The notes: a model not told the origin generated them from the sequence alone. 64,000 nucleotides of DNA from Plasmodiophora brassicae (GCA_036867785.1 CP145421.1:434001-498000); one strand, 5' to 3'. Shown: positions 15,592 to 28,732, numbered from the stretch's first letter. Made by a program: numbers and translations.

Positions 15592-15891
15592 TGGTCGATG
15601 GCGTCCTCGAGCGTAAGCCCTATGCCACGCTAGATATGGACGTTCGCACGGGGCGCGTGCACCGATATCGGGAAGATCTCAGTTAACGGGGTCTGCCCCG
15701 GGCATATCAGGCCAACGGCTAGTCTGGCGCGCCAATGCGTTCGCCCTGTTGCAGAATAACCATGTCTAGAACGTTCTCGCGTTTATGTCCCACATAGGCA
15801 GCATTCATCCGCTCCATGTTCTTCGTGGTCGTAGGGCCGACTGCATCGGTGGACGTGACGCAATCACGTCCCGCCGTGTACGGGGCTAAAA
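15592..15891. promoter_or_regulatory. Divergent promoter region between CDPK (-) and LCB2 (+)
   Basis: Exactly 300 bp between the two start codons. It overlaps several antisense open frames that are shadows of the LCB2 5' exons or noise. No motif could be assigned. Confidence 0.4.
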
Positions 15892-18122
<2,231 letters not shown>

Positions 18123-18416
18123 TCCGATCCTGCCTACGTGAATAAATCGCTTCGGCCTTAAGGTGAAGCATCACCGGGCACACTGGGCGAAACGGCGACT
18201 CCCAACACGACATAGGTACTGGCTGTCGGACGCGGTTACCCTGGTAACGAGAAGGCAGCACGGTTGTGCGAATAAAGTGCCACTGGAAGGTGGACGCGGT
18301 CTGACTGACTCTGAGTATCTCGTTCCTCGCGAAAATGATGGGCGATTCGGTTTTTGGAATATGTATTTTAATATTGGACGGACCCGGTTGCAGTCGCCCG
18401 CCCAATCGGTGCCGAG

Positions 18417-20396
18417 ATGAGTGCCGATGCCGAAGCTGCTTCCGAGAACGCGGTCGGCGCGCGGGCCGAACTGAGCGATGCCGACCCGGGCGAGGGTCTG
18501 GGCGCGTATGCCGTCAATAGCGGCACCGATGAGGCTACGGGTGCTGAGGATAAGGTCGACGTTGCTGCCCCCGGGGACAAGTCTGAACCGTCGACCGGCC
18601 TCGGTTCCGAAAGGGTTCGCTGGGTATTTGCGAAATGGGTGTCTTGTTTGAACCCGGTTTCAGGCTGGGCGCCCCAGGCCCAAGAAGAGCAGCGAACTTC
18701 TTGCAAAGAAAGAAATGCTCGGCGCGCAGATGTTAACCTTCGAGGCATCCCATTCTACCGACGAAGAGCTGTTCAAAAAGTGTGAAAGGTGCCTTCCTGA
18801 ACCGGACTCGGTCTGAATGCGTTATTTAGGCAGAGCCAGGCATATAAGGTCATCTATCAGCGTTTGCTGACCTCGAAGAAGACGTCGAATGATCTGTCGA
18901 GCTACTTGGCAAATCGGACCAAACGCCTGGGCTCTTTGTTCATTGAGGACCCATCTGATGTCAGTTTCGGGTAACATCCGAGGACCGCGGTTCCAGGTAG
19001 ACACCATTTATAACGGGGCAATTCCAGGGAGAACGAGCTGGGCTCATTTCGTCAAGCGACGTCGTGCCTGGAGGAGTTGCAGAAGAATGGTCGACAGCAG
19101 TACGCTGATGCACAAAAAGGAGGTTGGCCATTGGCACATGGGGATTAACGTCGGGATTCTAATACCTAATAATTGCAATGCAGTTTTTTCCCAATCAATA
19201 CGGAAAGCGCATGAGCTGTCAATCGACCTACAGCGTCGTTGCGATGAATTGCGTTTCGCCGCTGACAAGTTGAACGAAAGTGTCCGTTATTATCGCGTCT
19301 GATCGTGGATGCGTGTCTGAAAGCGGAATAGATATCTTTCGAAAGACAGCAAATGCTGACATCGTGGAAGAACTATGAGCAGTGCATGAAGGATAACTTG
19401 CTTCAGGAAGCCGAAGGAAAGCAGACGTCGACGTCGAAGGATCCGTATCTGTTGGCCAGGAAGTTCCTCCACGACCTCTCCGTGTACCGCGGAGGTCAGG
19501 CACGATTCAGGTACGCGTAGATTGTTGGCCCAGATGATCGTGCTCTGACTCTTGCTTGCATGCAGCAATGCCATGAAGAAGATATTCGAAGAGGTTCAAC
19601 TCAATGACGGGCGTCGAATCAATGTTCTCAAGGACATTTTACAGGATCACCTGCTGGCGTACGTTTGTGTGCATTTGGAATGCGCTGGCAGGTTCTTATC
19701 GTGCTTGCTGCTCGTCAGGGAGAAGAGCCTTCTCATCAACAGCCTTCGGCTTATCGATGATTCGTTGGAAACCGTCAAACAGATTGACCGCGAGCGAGAT
19801 GTCCAGCTGTTCCTTCAGTCATCAGAGTTATGCCCGGATGAGCATGGCAAGAACGTCTACGATTACCAGCCCAAAAGCGAAGGTCGCTTGCTTAGTTCGC
19901 GGAAAGACCAGGGCTAACCTGACCTACAGGTGATTTACTGATCGTGGAGCGATTGCGTTCTCATGTCCAGCATAAGGGCACTCTGTTACGACAGGGGAAA
20001 CTTGTATGTCTGAACCACTGACAGCCTCTGCCCGACCTCATCATGCTTGCCCATAGGTTAAGTCCAATTACAAACTCGGGCACGCCGTCTTGACGTTATC
20101 AGGATTCCTACACTTCTTCGACAAGAAAGACGTCTGTCTCCTGTAACCCGTTGTATTGCTCTCGCTTACCGCTGGGTCAACAGGACGATGCTCCTGTTCT
20201 GCGACTGTCGTTGCGAGGGGCCACTGTCCAGGACTCTAGTGATACTGAGCCGCTCTCGCTGACACTTTCGATCCCAACGCAAGGGTTGTTGTCGTTCAGT
20301 TCCGCTCGCGATGTTTATGTATTCAAGGCTGAAGATCCCGCAAGCTTGAAAGAATGGATCGGCATGATCCAGGACGCTATCGAGCGGGTCTCGTAG
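18417..20396 (+). CDS. BAR/F-BAR-like coiled domain plus C-terminal PH domain protein
   Basis: About eight exons give a protein starting MSADAEAASENAVGARAELS (acidic, disordered). A long helical region follows with BAR-superfamily character (KSSELLAKKEMLGAQMLTFE, QAYKVIYQRLLTSKKTSNDL, SIRKAHELSIDLQRRCDELR, DPYLLARKFLHDLSVYRGG, INSLRLIDDSLETVKQIDRE). A PH domain ends it: RQGKLVKSNYKLGHAVLTLS with FLHFFDKKD, and the C-terminal PH helix AEDPASLKEWIGMIQDAIER with its invariant tryptophan. The order coiled dimerisation module then PH resembles Slm1-type or ACAP-type membrane-curvature proteins. No ArfGAP zinc finger follows before the stop at 20396. A role in sensing phosphoinositides and shaping membrane is inferred from architecture only. 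First intron: donor after GSER, acceptor before AGRPRPKKSS. Confidence 0.55.
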
Positions 20397-20482
20397 CTTT
20401 CTCCATACGGTGATAAATAACGGCCCATGGCCCATTAGGCATTTCCGTGGTACGGTAGCCGGATGCTTGCTGGCTATCGCCT

Positions 20483-20735
20483 CAGGACGGTGCGGCCGCT
20501 ACCTGTTCGAGCGGTTTCTGTCATGGTGGGGGACCGGCATCCACGTGCGACCAGGAACATGAACGCAATAATACGTTCGGTGACAACCACCCGCATTCGG
20601 CTGCGATGTCCCGGCATCGGTACATCATGTCCACGTCGATTTGGGACATGTATTGCGCGAACGATGTTCCTGGTCGAACGTGGATGCCGGTCCCTCACCA
20701 TGATAGAAACCGCCCGAACAGGTAGCGGCCTGTCC
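20483..20735. repeat. Foldback element: 66-bp inverted repeat with a 106-bp spacer
   Basis: Left arm 20495-20560 (GCCGCTACCTGTTCGAGCGG.. ending GACCAGGAACAT) is matched by the reverse complement of 20664-20729 with only a handful of mismatches. Pairing continues imperfectly outward (AGGAC at both ends) and into the spacer (GAACGCAATA against TATTGCGCGAAC). As a result both strands carry nearly the same short reading frame (DRHPR[AS]TRN). This looks like a MITE/foldback or a hairpin-RNA locus in the 500-bp gap after the BAR-PH gene; no coding frame fits it. Confidence 0.9.
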
Positions 20736-20900
20736 TTTAACGTCCGCTTCGCACATCGACGCGTACGATTCTGGAGCCTGCCGTCCTGCTCCTCATCGTT
20801 TTATTACATGCGTTGGAACACCGGCGCATGACAGGCCCGGTACCTTCTGCGCGATCTTCGCACCAGGAAGCGGTCGAAATGATTCCTGGCCGTCTCAAAC

Positions 20901-21596
20901 GTGTCCTGGGCGTCGGGGCGCGATGGCCACATTTGGCCAGGCGGAGCTGGGGGTTGTCTCGAAGCCTCTTCCGGAACAGACATCGCCTTGCGTTCCTATG
21001 CAATTCGCTACTCCTTATGGAAACCGGAGTTGCTCGACTGTGGATTCAAACGTGGTGGTGGCCTGCGTGTGTGCATGGGCTCTCAGCAGGGATTCGGTCT
21101 GGTGCGACGGGCAAGGAAGAGTGCCGCCGTGCCAGGCTGCGGTGCGCGGAACCAAAGTAATGCACACACAGTGTCTGGAACTCGGAAGGCGGAAGCCCCG
21201 GCGAGCGCCCCACATAAAGTCAGCTGCTGATCGGCAAACGCCCCATCCGAGGAATCTTCCTCAGGAAAGTCCGTTCTGCCCGAGCCGAGCTCTGTGTGGC
21301 GTTCGTTCAACGCATTTGTTTCCGGCGATGCCTCATACCCAATTCTGTGTGATTTCGAGATGACGAAGAAAGTGTCAGCGACGAAACAGCCAATCAAGAC
21401 CGGGGCTGCGGCGCGCCCTCGTCGACGGCTTGAACCGCAGTCGCCGTGCATCAGTCGTTACCAGCTGCGTAAACGTGTCGGCCCAGTTGCCACTGTTGCC
21501 AACAAACTTCCTCAAGGTGGTCGCGCGAAAGAGGTCCGTCAGCATGTGTTGGGCCTGCCAACAGCGAAGCACATCAAGTACGTGTCGACCCACTGA
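20901..21596 (+). CDS. Hypothetical protein, function unknown (exon borders tentative)
   Basis: A run of plausible coding sequence (SYAIRYSLWKPELLDCGFKR, GSQQGFGLVRRARKSAAVPG) ends in SAPHK. It appears to be spliced (donor GTCAGCTG near 21220) to ESSSGKSVLPEPSSVWRSFN and then a strongly basic tail (KKVSATKQPIKTGAAARPRR, YQLRKRVGPVATVANKLPQG) to a stop at 21596. The intron would be only about 34-47 nt and the true start is unclear: a second frame beginning MATFGQAELGVVSKPL at 20923 is equally possible as first exon. No domain recognised. Coding potential is judged only from amino-acid composition. Confidence 0.35.
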
Positions 21597-21917
21597 AAGA
21601 GACACACTGTTACACCCTCTTCCCCGTCGTGAATCGCAAACCATAGATACACCAAATAGTCCATTTTGAGTTCATAAATGCCATGTGTAAACGGTGCTGT
21701 ACGCCGACCGGGTCGTATCCTGCAGGGCAGAATCATCATTTGGACAAGCCACCGGCGGCTCGATCCTCATTTGAACAGGAAAAAGGCTTCTGGGTAGGTC
21801 GAGCAAAACCCAGGAACCAGGATAATTCATGGTGGTGCCGGAATGGCGCCGGTCGGAATCGGTGCCCGGAGTTCACAACTTTCATTGCTGCCGTAGGTGA
21901 AGGTTGGTTTGGGGGCG
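21597..21917. other. No gene recognised
   Basis: About 320 bp between the basic hypothetical protein and the secreted cysteine-rich protein; it presumably contains the promoter of the latter. Nothing else seen. Confidence 0.4.
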
Positions 21918-22352
21918 ATGCGTTTGCCAGTGGTCTTGTTCGTGCTCCTCTCGGCGGCCGTGTTTCTGGCTGTGGCCGCACAGAATGGTGAAAGACCTAA
22001 CGGGCCAGATATCGGCCCGCCCCTGGTAAGACGTGGCGGCGAGGGCGGCAGGCAAGATCTAACGGAAGGCACTGGCCGTGGGGAACGATCGGGGACGCTG
22101 CGTTGCCGTAGACGCTGCCTGAGACATTGCAGTAACGTGTGCAAGCGCAGGCACGGCGGCGAACTCGAACACGGCGGGAACCGTGAGAACACACGCGGGA
22201 ATAACCACGGGGGCAACTATGGAAATAATCATGAGGGCACGCACGGAAACGAACTGAGGCACTGCCTGAAGCGGTGCCCGAGGAAGTGCGAACGTCTGTG
22301 TCGGCACCGTGGAGACAACGATCGCCGCAAGCCGGAACGCGAAGAGGACTGA
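21918..22352 (+). CDS. Small secreted cysteine-rich protein with a duplicated C-x3-C-x3-C-x3-C module
   Basis: A single exon of about 144 residues (an in-frame ATG seven codons upstream at 21897 is also possible). It starts with a strong signal peptide (MRLPVVLFVLLSAAVFLAVA, likely cut before QNG). The mature protein contains eight cysteines, all in two matching modules, CRRRCLRHCSNVC and CLKRCPRKCERLC, i.e. C-x3-C-x3-C-x3-C twice. A low-complexity Gly/Asn/His linker separates them (GNNHGGNYGNNHEGTHGNE). The flanks are very basic and the C-terminus ends KPEREED. No family is recognised. Small size, signal peptide and paired cysteine helices are what one sees in secreted antimicrobial-like or host-interacting proteins; the CX3C spacing suggests helical hairpins with disulfides. 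Function is unassigned. Confidence 0.7.
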   Translation: MRLPVVLFVLLSAAVFLAVAAQNGERPNGPDIGPPLVRRGGEGGRQDLTEGTGRGERSGTLRCRRRCLRHCSNVCKRRHGGELEHGGNRENTRGNNHGGNYGNNHEGTHGNELRHCLKRCPRKCERLCRHRGDNDRRKPEREED

Positions 22353-22520
22353 AGGACACGCAGGCGGCCGGTTCTGTACTCGAATAACGGTGTGCGATAA
22401 ACTAGACACGCGGCGCGCGCGGCGGCTTGTAGAAGAACGTGCTACTATACGTGTTCTGGGACCTGTTTCGTAGGTACGACTGGCCGTCATCGCGGAGTCC
22501 GTGACGGAGATCGCTGACGC

Positions 22521-23014
22521 ATGTCGCTGGGTCGTCTCATCGCTCAGCTGCTCGTCGTCGGCACCAGCGTCGTCAGCAAAGCATTCGTGCAGGCATATCA
22601 GCAGGCCGTATTAAGTTAGTGTTAAAGGCGGCGCAACTACAAGTCGTTTGCTTATGCGCTGTATTTCAGATGCCGGCAAGCACGGTGGAGCGAAAGCGTC
22701 GGCGGCCAGCCTATCCCAAGCATTGTCCAGGAAAATCCACATCGATGAAGCACGAAAGATCCTGAATGTGTCCCCGTCTGTAACGAAAGAGCAACTGGAG
22801 GAGGTGCGTAAATACCCGCACGCGTACTGGTCAGCGTCAGCGTTGACCCTACGATGCTCAGTCATACAAACGTCTGTTCGAGGTGAACGACGTCAACAAG
22901 GGCGGGTCGTTCTACCTGCAGTCGAAAATCTACAGAGCACGCGAATGTATTGACAAGCAGATGGCGTTGGATGCCGCCAAGCTGGCTGATAAAGCACCCC
23001 CATCGTCCCCGTAG
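22521..23014 (+). CDS. PAM16: TIM16/PAM16, J-like regulator of the mitochondrial import motor
   Basis: Inner-membrane-associated, matrix-side subunit that pairs with the J-protein PAM18/TIM14 to control mtHsp70. Three exons: MSLGRLIAQLLVVGTSVVSK (membrane-associating helix); after a donor at GTTAGT, AGKHGGAKASAASLSQALS and IHIDEARKILNVSPSVTKEQ; after the intron ending CTCAG, YKRLFEVNDVNKGGSFYLQS with KIYRARECIDKQM. The degenerate J-domain lacks HPD, as in all PAM16 proteins, and NxxNGGSFYLQSKxYRA is the family signature (NDVNKGGSFYLQSK here). Length of about 125 residues fits. Stop TAG at 23012-23014. Confidence 0.9.
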
Positions 23015-23268
23015 GCCACCCAATATATCATTACAGGCGCTGATCTCTCTCTATCGCCCGGTGGTGCTTCCGACGATCCAACCCAACTGGAGTCGAGTCG
23101 ACGATCCCCGGAAACGGGCACCGCCTGTGCGCGCCAAATTGTGCACGCCTGGACTGGCCCAAGTGCCTCGCGCGTCCCCTCCCCAGTGTCACGTTACAGG
23201 CTGCGGCATGCCCTTGCCCGTGTGTCGCGTTGCCGGACGCGCTGGCCATTTCGCCGGCGCGTTTGGTG

Positions 23269-24571
23269 ATGACGAGCAGGGCGCGCGTGCTTGCCGTTGT
23301 CGGATGCGTTCTTGTCGTCGCGGCGGCCGTGTCGAATGCGGGCGGGAACGCGACCGGGTACGACGCCGAGTTCGCGTTGTGGGGCGCGCGGCTCGCCAGC
23401 GCCAGTTACTGCGCGAACCCTGACCGTCTTGCCGCGTGGGACTGCGAATCCTGCCACACGATTCCAGGTTCGCCTTCCAGGACTGCCACGACCTGCCTGT
23501 GCTCTGGCCTGAACTCTGCCGCAGGCGTTAAGGTTGTGACTGTCTTCGAGAGGCTTGGCTGCGGCGCGTATGGGTTCATCGCGGTCCAAGGCAACTGGAG
23601 TAGGTGGGGCGTTGGCTCTAGGGAGCATGCAATAACTTATTGACGCTGCCAGCGATCCTGTCGTTTCGGGGCACGTCCTGGGATGATTTCGGGTCTGCGT
23701 GGGATGATTTGCTGTTCGATCACGTTCGCTGGCCGCAAAAGCTCGACGCCCATTCCCGCGTTAATCGAGGGTTCTTGAGTACGATTGGTGTTTGCACGTC
23801 ATTGCTTCACGTGCGCTCACGTGGAATGGGACCCTAGGATACTACAATTGTGTGGACGAACCCATCCGGCGCGTGCTGTCAGGTCTGGCGACGTCATACC
23901 CGTCGAACAACCTTGCCATTGTTGGGCATTCGTTGGGTACGCAGCCGACTGAACGTCGATCCGATCGTCGCGTTTGACGTCTGACTTAAGGGGCAAGCGT
24001 GGCGCTGATTGCATCGGTCGCCCTGTTGGATATCTTCCCGTCCCCGGTCGTGTACACCTATGGTACGCCCCGAACTGGCAACTACGCCTTCTCTGTACTC
24101 CATCGTCGTACGTCAGCAGTGCTGGATCGCACCTGTATCGACGCGTTCAACAAGATGGTGTTAGGTCTGGTCCCGAATAGCTGGAGGGTCGTGCATGATT
24201 GCGATATGGTGCCCCAGTAAGTCGGGCTGACTGGAGCGCCTGCCCGTCCTGACGCTGCCCGTTTCTTGGACAGCCTGGCGCCGTGTGGGTCCTTCATGGA
24301 CTCGCGGTGTTCCCGACTGAATTTCTTCCCGTTCCACACGTCGCAGGAGGTCTTCTACGACCAGCGCTCCATGCACGATATCCACGCGTACACGGTGTGC
24401 GACCCGCTCGACGGGGAAGACGACACCTGCTCCAACCGCCTTCGATTCCCCGACTCGATATTCCAGCACCGGTATGCGTGAACCAATAACCGGTTCTTCC
24501 ATGTTCATTCGATCTGAGGCGGCCGCTACAGGCACTACTTTGCGTTCGACCTGACGCGACAATGCAAGTAA
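23269..24571 (+). CDS. Secreted class-3 (fungal-type) lipase
   Basis: Alpha/beta-hydrolase that cleaves triacylglycerols outside the cell. The start at 23269 gives a signal peptide (MTSRARVLAVVGCVLVVAAA). The mature start reads GYDAEFALWGARLASASYC with the paired cysteines typical of this lipase group (CESCHTI). Splicing (donor GTAGGTGG near 23600) joins NW to TILSFRGTSWDD, the oxyanion-hole strand. The nucleophile elbow is GHSLG at about 23930; an intron follows it. Then come VVYTYGTPRTGNYAFS, the catalytic Asp in VVHDCDMVPQ, and the catalytic His in the last exon HYFAFDLTRQCK before TAA. All triad residues are present. At least five exons. A secreted lipase fits an osmotrophic or parasitic feeding stage. 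Confidence 0.88.
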
Positions 24572-24808
24572 ACGAATGAATTTGCTCGTACACTAGCGAT
24601 TACGGTAGGTAGTGGTAATTGCCGTTGGGCGTTATCGGACAGGCTTCACAAATGGCAGAACGAGTACGACCATTGCCAACAGGAAGAGACGATCGTTGCC
24701 GATGGCCGGGAGTTACCAGGTACTCCATATATGGATGATAACGCGTATGCAATACGGTAGGTTGCGGTTTCGACAAGGACATGCCAGATAGGGAATAAAG
24801 TAAGTTGA

Positions 24809-25172
24809 TTAGTCTTCGTATTCGTCTTCGTCGTCAACTGGGGCGGATCCAGTCACCGTTATCGCGTAGCAGCCCCGCACGAGATGGTCGATCTCCTGAT
24901 ATCTGGCCACCCAGCTCTCGTTCGGGTTAATCAGCGCTATTAACCTAAACGCGATTCTCAGGTCAGTTGCCGAACACGCAGGAATCAGGCACGTGCCCGC
25001 ACCCTTCGAACGTCGGCGACGTCCACTGGCTGATCCGGTCCGCATCGCCTTCGAGCGCCAGATCGGGACAGTTCTCGCATCCGGTATCCCTGAAGTCACT
25101 AAACGTCTTCACGATCTTGCACCGAATGCACGCGCGCAGGTTCCGTAGGTTGCTCGGAGCCGCCGCTGCCAT
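24809..25172 (-). CDS. SPT4: Transcription elongation factor SPT4
   Basis: Zinc-finger partner of SPT5 in DSIF; it binds RNA polymerase II and supports elongation. Start at 25172 (MAAAAPSNLRNLRACIRCKI). The zinc finger is LRACIRCKIVKTFSDF with GCENC (CX2C..CX2C), followed by SQWTSPTFEG. An intron of about 60 nt (donor GTGCGGGC, acceptor CGTTTAG) joins FEG to LIALINPNESWVARYQEI, then HLVRGCYAITVTG, the conserved SPT4 beta strand VYAVSVTG. The protein ends with an acidic tail, DDEDEYED. Length of about 100 residues is normal for the family. Confidence 0.92.
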
Positions 25173-25371
25173 CGACAACGATCGCCACGCACTGGTCTGT
25201 CTGCGCCGCGGACTTCCGGTGCCCACTCACCAACCGCTTCATTCATTACTATAGTAATGTGACCACGCCCACGTTTGCCAATGTACTCGGGGGTATGCAC
25301 GGGAATACATGACGGCGTTCGCTGGTGAAGAACAAGAGATGACACGCAAGCAGAGCCCGAATGGTTTACGT

Positions 25372-26200
25372 CTACGTCTGCAGCCATGAAGGGGCGAATT
25401 GTGGATCATAGTCGATACCACGGGGATCAAACAGCTCAATGCTTTGCTGGTCGATCAGGCGGGGTCGTCCACCAGCGAAGCGCTGATATTCGCCCAAGAT
25501 GCTTGTCAGCGACCAACGTTGCACGCGACGAAGGCACCCGACGAGACACCCGGTTCGATGCTGCGCAGAGACAGACAGACCCGTCTCAGTCAGAGCCGAC
25601 AATGTCAGCACGAACACTGGGTCTTACAGTGCCCTTATTGCAATGGATCAGTATCGGGTGATTTCGCGTATCTGACAGAAGCGTAAGTACTCGTCTGGAC
25701 GCTTGGCGTGGACGCCCGTACCAAGCAAACGAGACAGCGACTCCTGAATAAGCTCCAGCGGGACAGTCAAGAACGGTTCCTTATTGCCGTCGGATCCTAA
25801 GTGAAACAGCTGGATGCCGTTCCTGTACGAATGGCCATATCGATCATCTCGTCGGTGCGCGATCGAACGGCTACCATTACCTTCTAATGAAATCCCGGTT
25901 CCAATCGCGGACAGGCTCTTTGCACAGGTAGACGATGCTCCGTAGGCCGAGCTTCTCCAGGAACTGCTCACTCTGCTGGTTCGGGTACCCGCTCCTGTAG
26001 ATGCCCTTCTCGACAATTGCGAACCGTTGTGGTGGAATCACCCAGTTCTCGTCAAGCGCGCTCTCCAGATATTCCACCAGCAGCGGGCATGATCGCCAAT
26101 CCCACGAAGCCCCGGCTACTTCCATGACCACCGCTGGTTTCGCCGCAGAATCCGCAACTAATCGTCGAAGGTCGGTTCGAGGCTTCGAGCTATCCGTCAA
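25372..26200 (-). CDS. Siw14/PFA-DSP-type atypical dual-specificity phosphatase
   Basis: Members hydrolyse the 5-beta-phosphate of inositol pyrophosphates (yeast Siw14, plant PFA-DSPs). Four exons: MTDSSKPRTDLRRL.. IPPQRFAIVEKGIYRSGYPN and FLEKLGLRSIVYLCKEPV; then NGIQLFHLGSDGNKEPFLTV; then TRNHPILIHCNKGT; then HRTGCLVGCLRRVQRWSLTS and EYQRFAGGRPRLIDQQSIEL. Splicing rebuilds the active site HCNKGTHRTG (HCX5R; usual form HCKRGKHRTG), splitting the P-loop between exons. The acid loop region GNKEPF is intact. A C-terminal intron-retained reading would break the motif, so the spliced form is preferred. It links functionally to inositol-phosphate synthase in this window only by pathway, not position. 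Confidence 0.88.
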
Positions 26201-26557
26201 CCATTGACGAATGCTGCTGATTGCTTTGCGAGGTTCCAGTGTCTATTTTGTTCTCCATTCGGGTCGTGTCACACACACCGTCGAAGAATCAGCACAGACT
26301 CCAGAAGCACACAGGGAAGCCGTTTGCCCTGCCACCCGTGCGGTTCTGGTAAGTATCCGAAGCTGCGCTCACTGCGACGTTGCTGGGCAGTTCTGGTCAA
26401 TACAAAGCAGTCCCAATGTCCACAGCACGACGTCTGAGATCGGCCTGTTAAAAAATAGACAAACTGTGTAGGTAGTACGTACCGCAGGTGCGAGTGGCTG
26501 GGGAACCCCCGTTTGGCGGCCAGTAGGAATATACCCGGCGCGGCCACGGCGAGGGGC
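26201..26557. promoter_or_regulatory. Divergent intergenic region between the phosphatase (-) and RAD52 (+)
   Basis: 357 bp between the two starts. Overlapping short frames are not convincing. No defined motif. Confidence 0.35.
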
Positions 26558-28732
26558 ATGGCATGCCAGCCGTTCAGCTCAGAGGAGCACGACAGGATTG
26601 AGCGCGAGCTCGCTGTGCGACCTCCACACTCCATCGTGCAGTACAAGCCCGGCGCCGGCCACTCAGGTCTGTGTCGCAGCGGGCGCCGCAACCGACCTGG
26701 TCTGACGGGGCTCAGGCGCGGGGCACGCATACCTTCCTGGATACTCTGTCTTCGAGCTGGCAAACAAGGTATTCGGCTTCAATGGTTGGAGTGGATCCGT
26801 TGTTAAAACGGAAGTGGACTTTGTGGGTGCTGTGAACGTTGTATCTATACATCATTGTCTCATATTCTGCTGCACGTCTGTAGTGTGAAGCAGATCCCAC
26901 GAAACCTAATCGTTATCATATGGGAGTGGTCAGCGTCGTCCGTGTGACGCTCAAAGATGGCACATACAAAGAGGTGTGTGCTGGTCACTCTACTTACCTG
27001 CCATATTGATGTACTGATCGCTGTGGGCTGTGGATAGGATGCCGGGTATGGGTCAGTTCAGAATTTCTCGGGACGAGGAGACGCGAAGGAGAAATGTATT
27101 AAGGTACGTAACTGACCGTATTCTAGGTCATTCGTCACTGTGTCTGACAGTTCTGAAAAAGGAGTCTATCACCGATGCTTATAAGCGGGCGTTCAGGCAA
27201 TTTGGAAATGCATTCGGCTTGTGCTTATGTCGGTATTCATTAACCCAACTGCTGTTCCGAACTCCGCTCAATGCCTAAGTACGTACAGACGACAAGAAGT
27301 TCCTGTCGGCGTTGAAAAGAGGCCAAGGCGATATCTACGTTGGGCCATTCGACACCCCTGTTCAAATGAAAAAAGAGCCAGCCGATGGCGTCCCGACATG
27401 TGGACCTGACCAACGCCTGCAAGAAAACCATGATCCTAACGCACTGGCTCAACGAGGGCAACTGCCTGGGACGGGTCATCATCAGAGCGGCCTTGGGCAC
27501 CGGCCGCCGCTACAAAGTATTAATCACCATGCAAGTGCGGTTCAGACACCAGCCGGCGGTGGCCAACCACCTCAAACAGTACCGAACAAGAACCACGCGC
27601 TGCTGCAGAGTGTTGCCCCAGCCCGTTCCTGCGATCCTCAGCTCATGACCCGAGATCCGTCATGCCAACAGCCTCAACAACAACAACGCCCACAGCAGCA
27701 ACATCAACAGACGCAACATCAACGGCAGCAACAGCAACAGCAGCAATACTACCAGCAACAGCATCCACAACAACCACAACAGCGGCAACAACAACAACCA
27801 CAGCATCAACCCCAACATCAACAACAACAACAGCAGCTGAAGCAACATCAACTTCAACAGCAACAACAGCAACAGCAACCGCAACAGCAACCGCAACAGC
27901 AACCGCACCAACCGCAGCAGCAACAAATGCAACAGCACCAACAACGTCAACAGCAACAGCATCAACAACAACAACAACAACACAAATACCAACAACATCA
28001 TCGAGAGTCCAGCAACTCTAATCAGGAAGTGTCTCACGCGTCATACGACCAGCAGACACTGCATAATGCGTCTTTGAGTTAGTCGAATCGACTTGCATGA
28101 CAATTGTATCTGATTGCCTTGCACAGTGCCTCAGCGTCCGAATGACCCGAATATTGGTCCATCCGACATCCGCCAGCATCACCCCGTTCCTGGTCATCAG
28201 CAGGTTCGAAACCATATACCTGAAATCATCAGACACGTATTTACGAAGATTTGTCAGCCTGTAGGCCGTCCAGTCTCCGCACCACGTGGGCTTGCAGGGC
28301 ATCACCCGCATCCTCATGCCAACACAAACGGAACGAATGCGAATCCTGGAATGGCACCAACTAATCATGTAGTAATTGGTTGTGGTGTATCGTCGGGATC
28401 AGGCTGAACGGTTGGACTCCCAGCCCGACCCAAATCCTGGCGTCCCAGCGCCCGTGGTGCCCAACAATGTCGAAGCTCCCCACCAACACATGCAATCTGG
28501 TCAATCCTGCACACCTCATGATCTGGGCCCGACTAACAGCCGTCATTGTTACAGGACTACCCAATGCGCCGCCTTCTGGACACTTCAACGGCCAGCGCCA
28601 AATACTGTACCGCACGTCTAGGTAGGTTTGGTCTAGTGTACAGCGTCGTTCCAGGACCCAGCACTAACGGTTGCTAGTCCACCGTCTGGTCGTGCAGGGC
28701 AACCTCCTGATCCTAAGCGCGTGAAGCACTGA
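26558..28732 (+). CDS. RAD52: RAD52 recombination mediator with a glutamine-rich C-terminal region
   Basis: Ring-forming single-strand annealing protein of homologous recombination. About nine exons. MACQPFSSEEHDRIEREL begins the family N-terminal helix, then AGHAYLPGYSVFELANKVFG and FNGWSGSVVKTEVDFV (FGxNGWS motif), then MGVVSVVRVTLKDGTYKE and DAGYGS. The helix KEKFLKKESITDAYKRAFRQ with FGNAFGLCLYDKKFL matches [31 protein letters not shown]. The ring domain is complete. Beyond residue ~250 the protein turns into a very long Gln/His/Pro-rich tail (27667-28010 is almost pure CAA/CAG codons). A further disordered Pro-rich part follows, ending PPDPKRVKH (NLS-like) and TGA at 28730. Whether RPA/RAD51-binding motifs exist in the tail cannot be seen. 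Confidence 0.9.
27661..28009 (+). repeat. CAA/CAG (polyglutamine) tract within the RAD52 coding region
   Basis: About 350 bp made almost entirely of CAA, CAG, CAC and CCA/CCG codons, giving runs of up to eight glutamines interspersed with His, Pro, Arg and Leu. Codons are mixed rather than a pure CAG run, so the tract should be fairly stable. It ends before HRESSNSNQEVSH. Confidence 0.95.

Noticed and set aside
26269-26763. 164-codon minus-strand frame
   Set aside because: Antisense to the RAD52 first exons and promoter; RAD52 motifs splice cleanly on the plus strand.
27660-28037. Leucine-only minus-strand frame (125 codons)
   Set aside because: It is simply the reverse of the CAA/CAG tract in RAD52.
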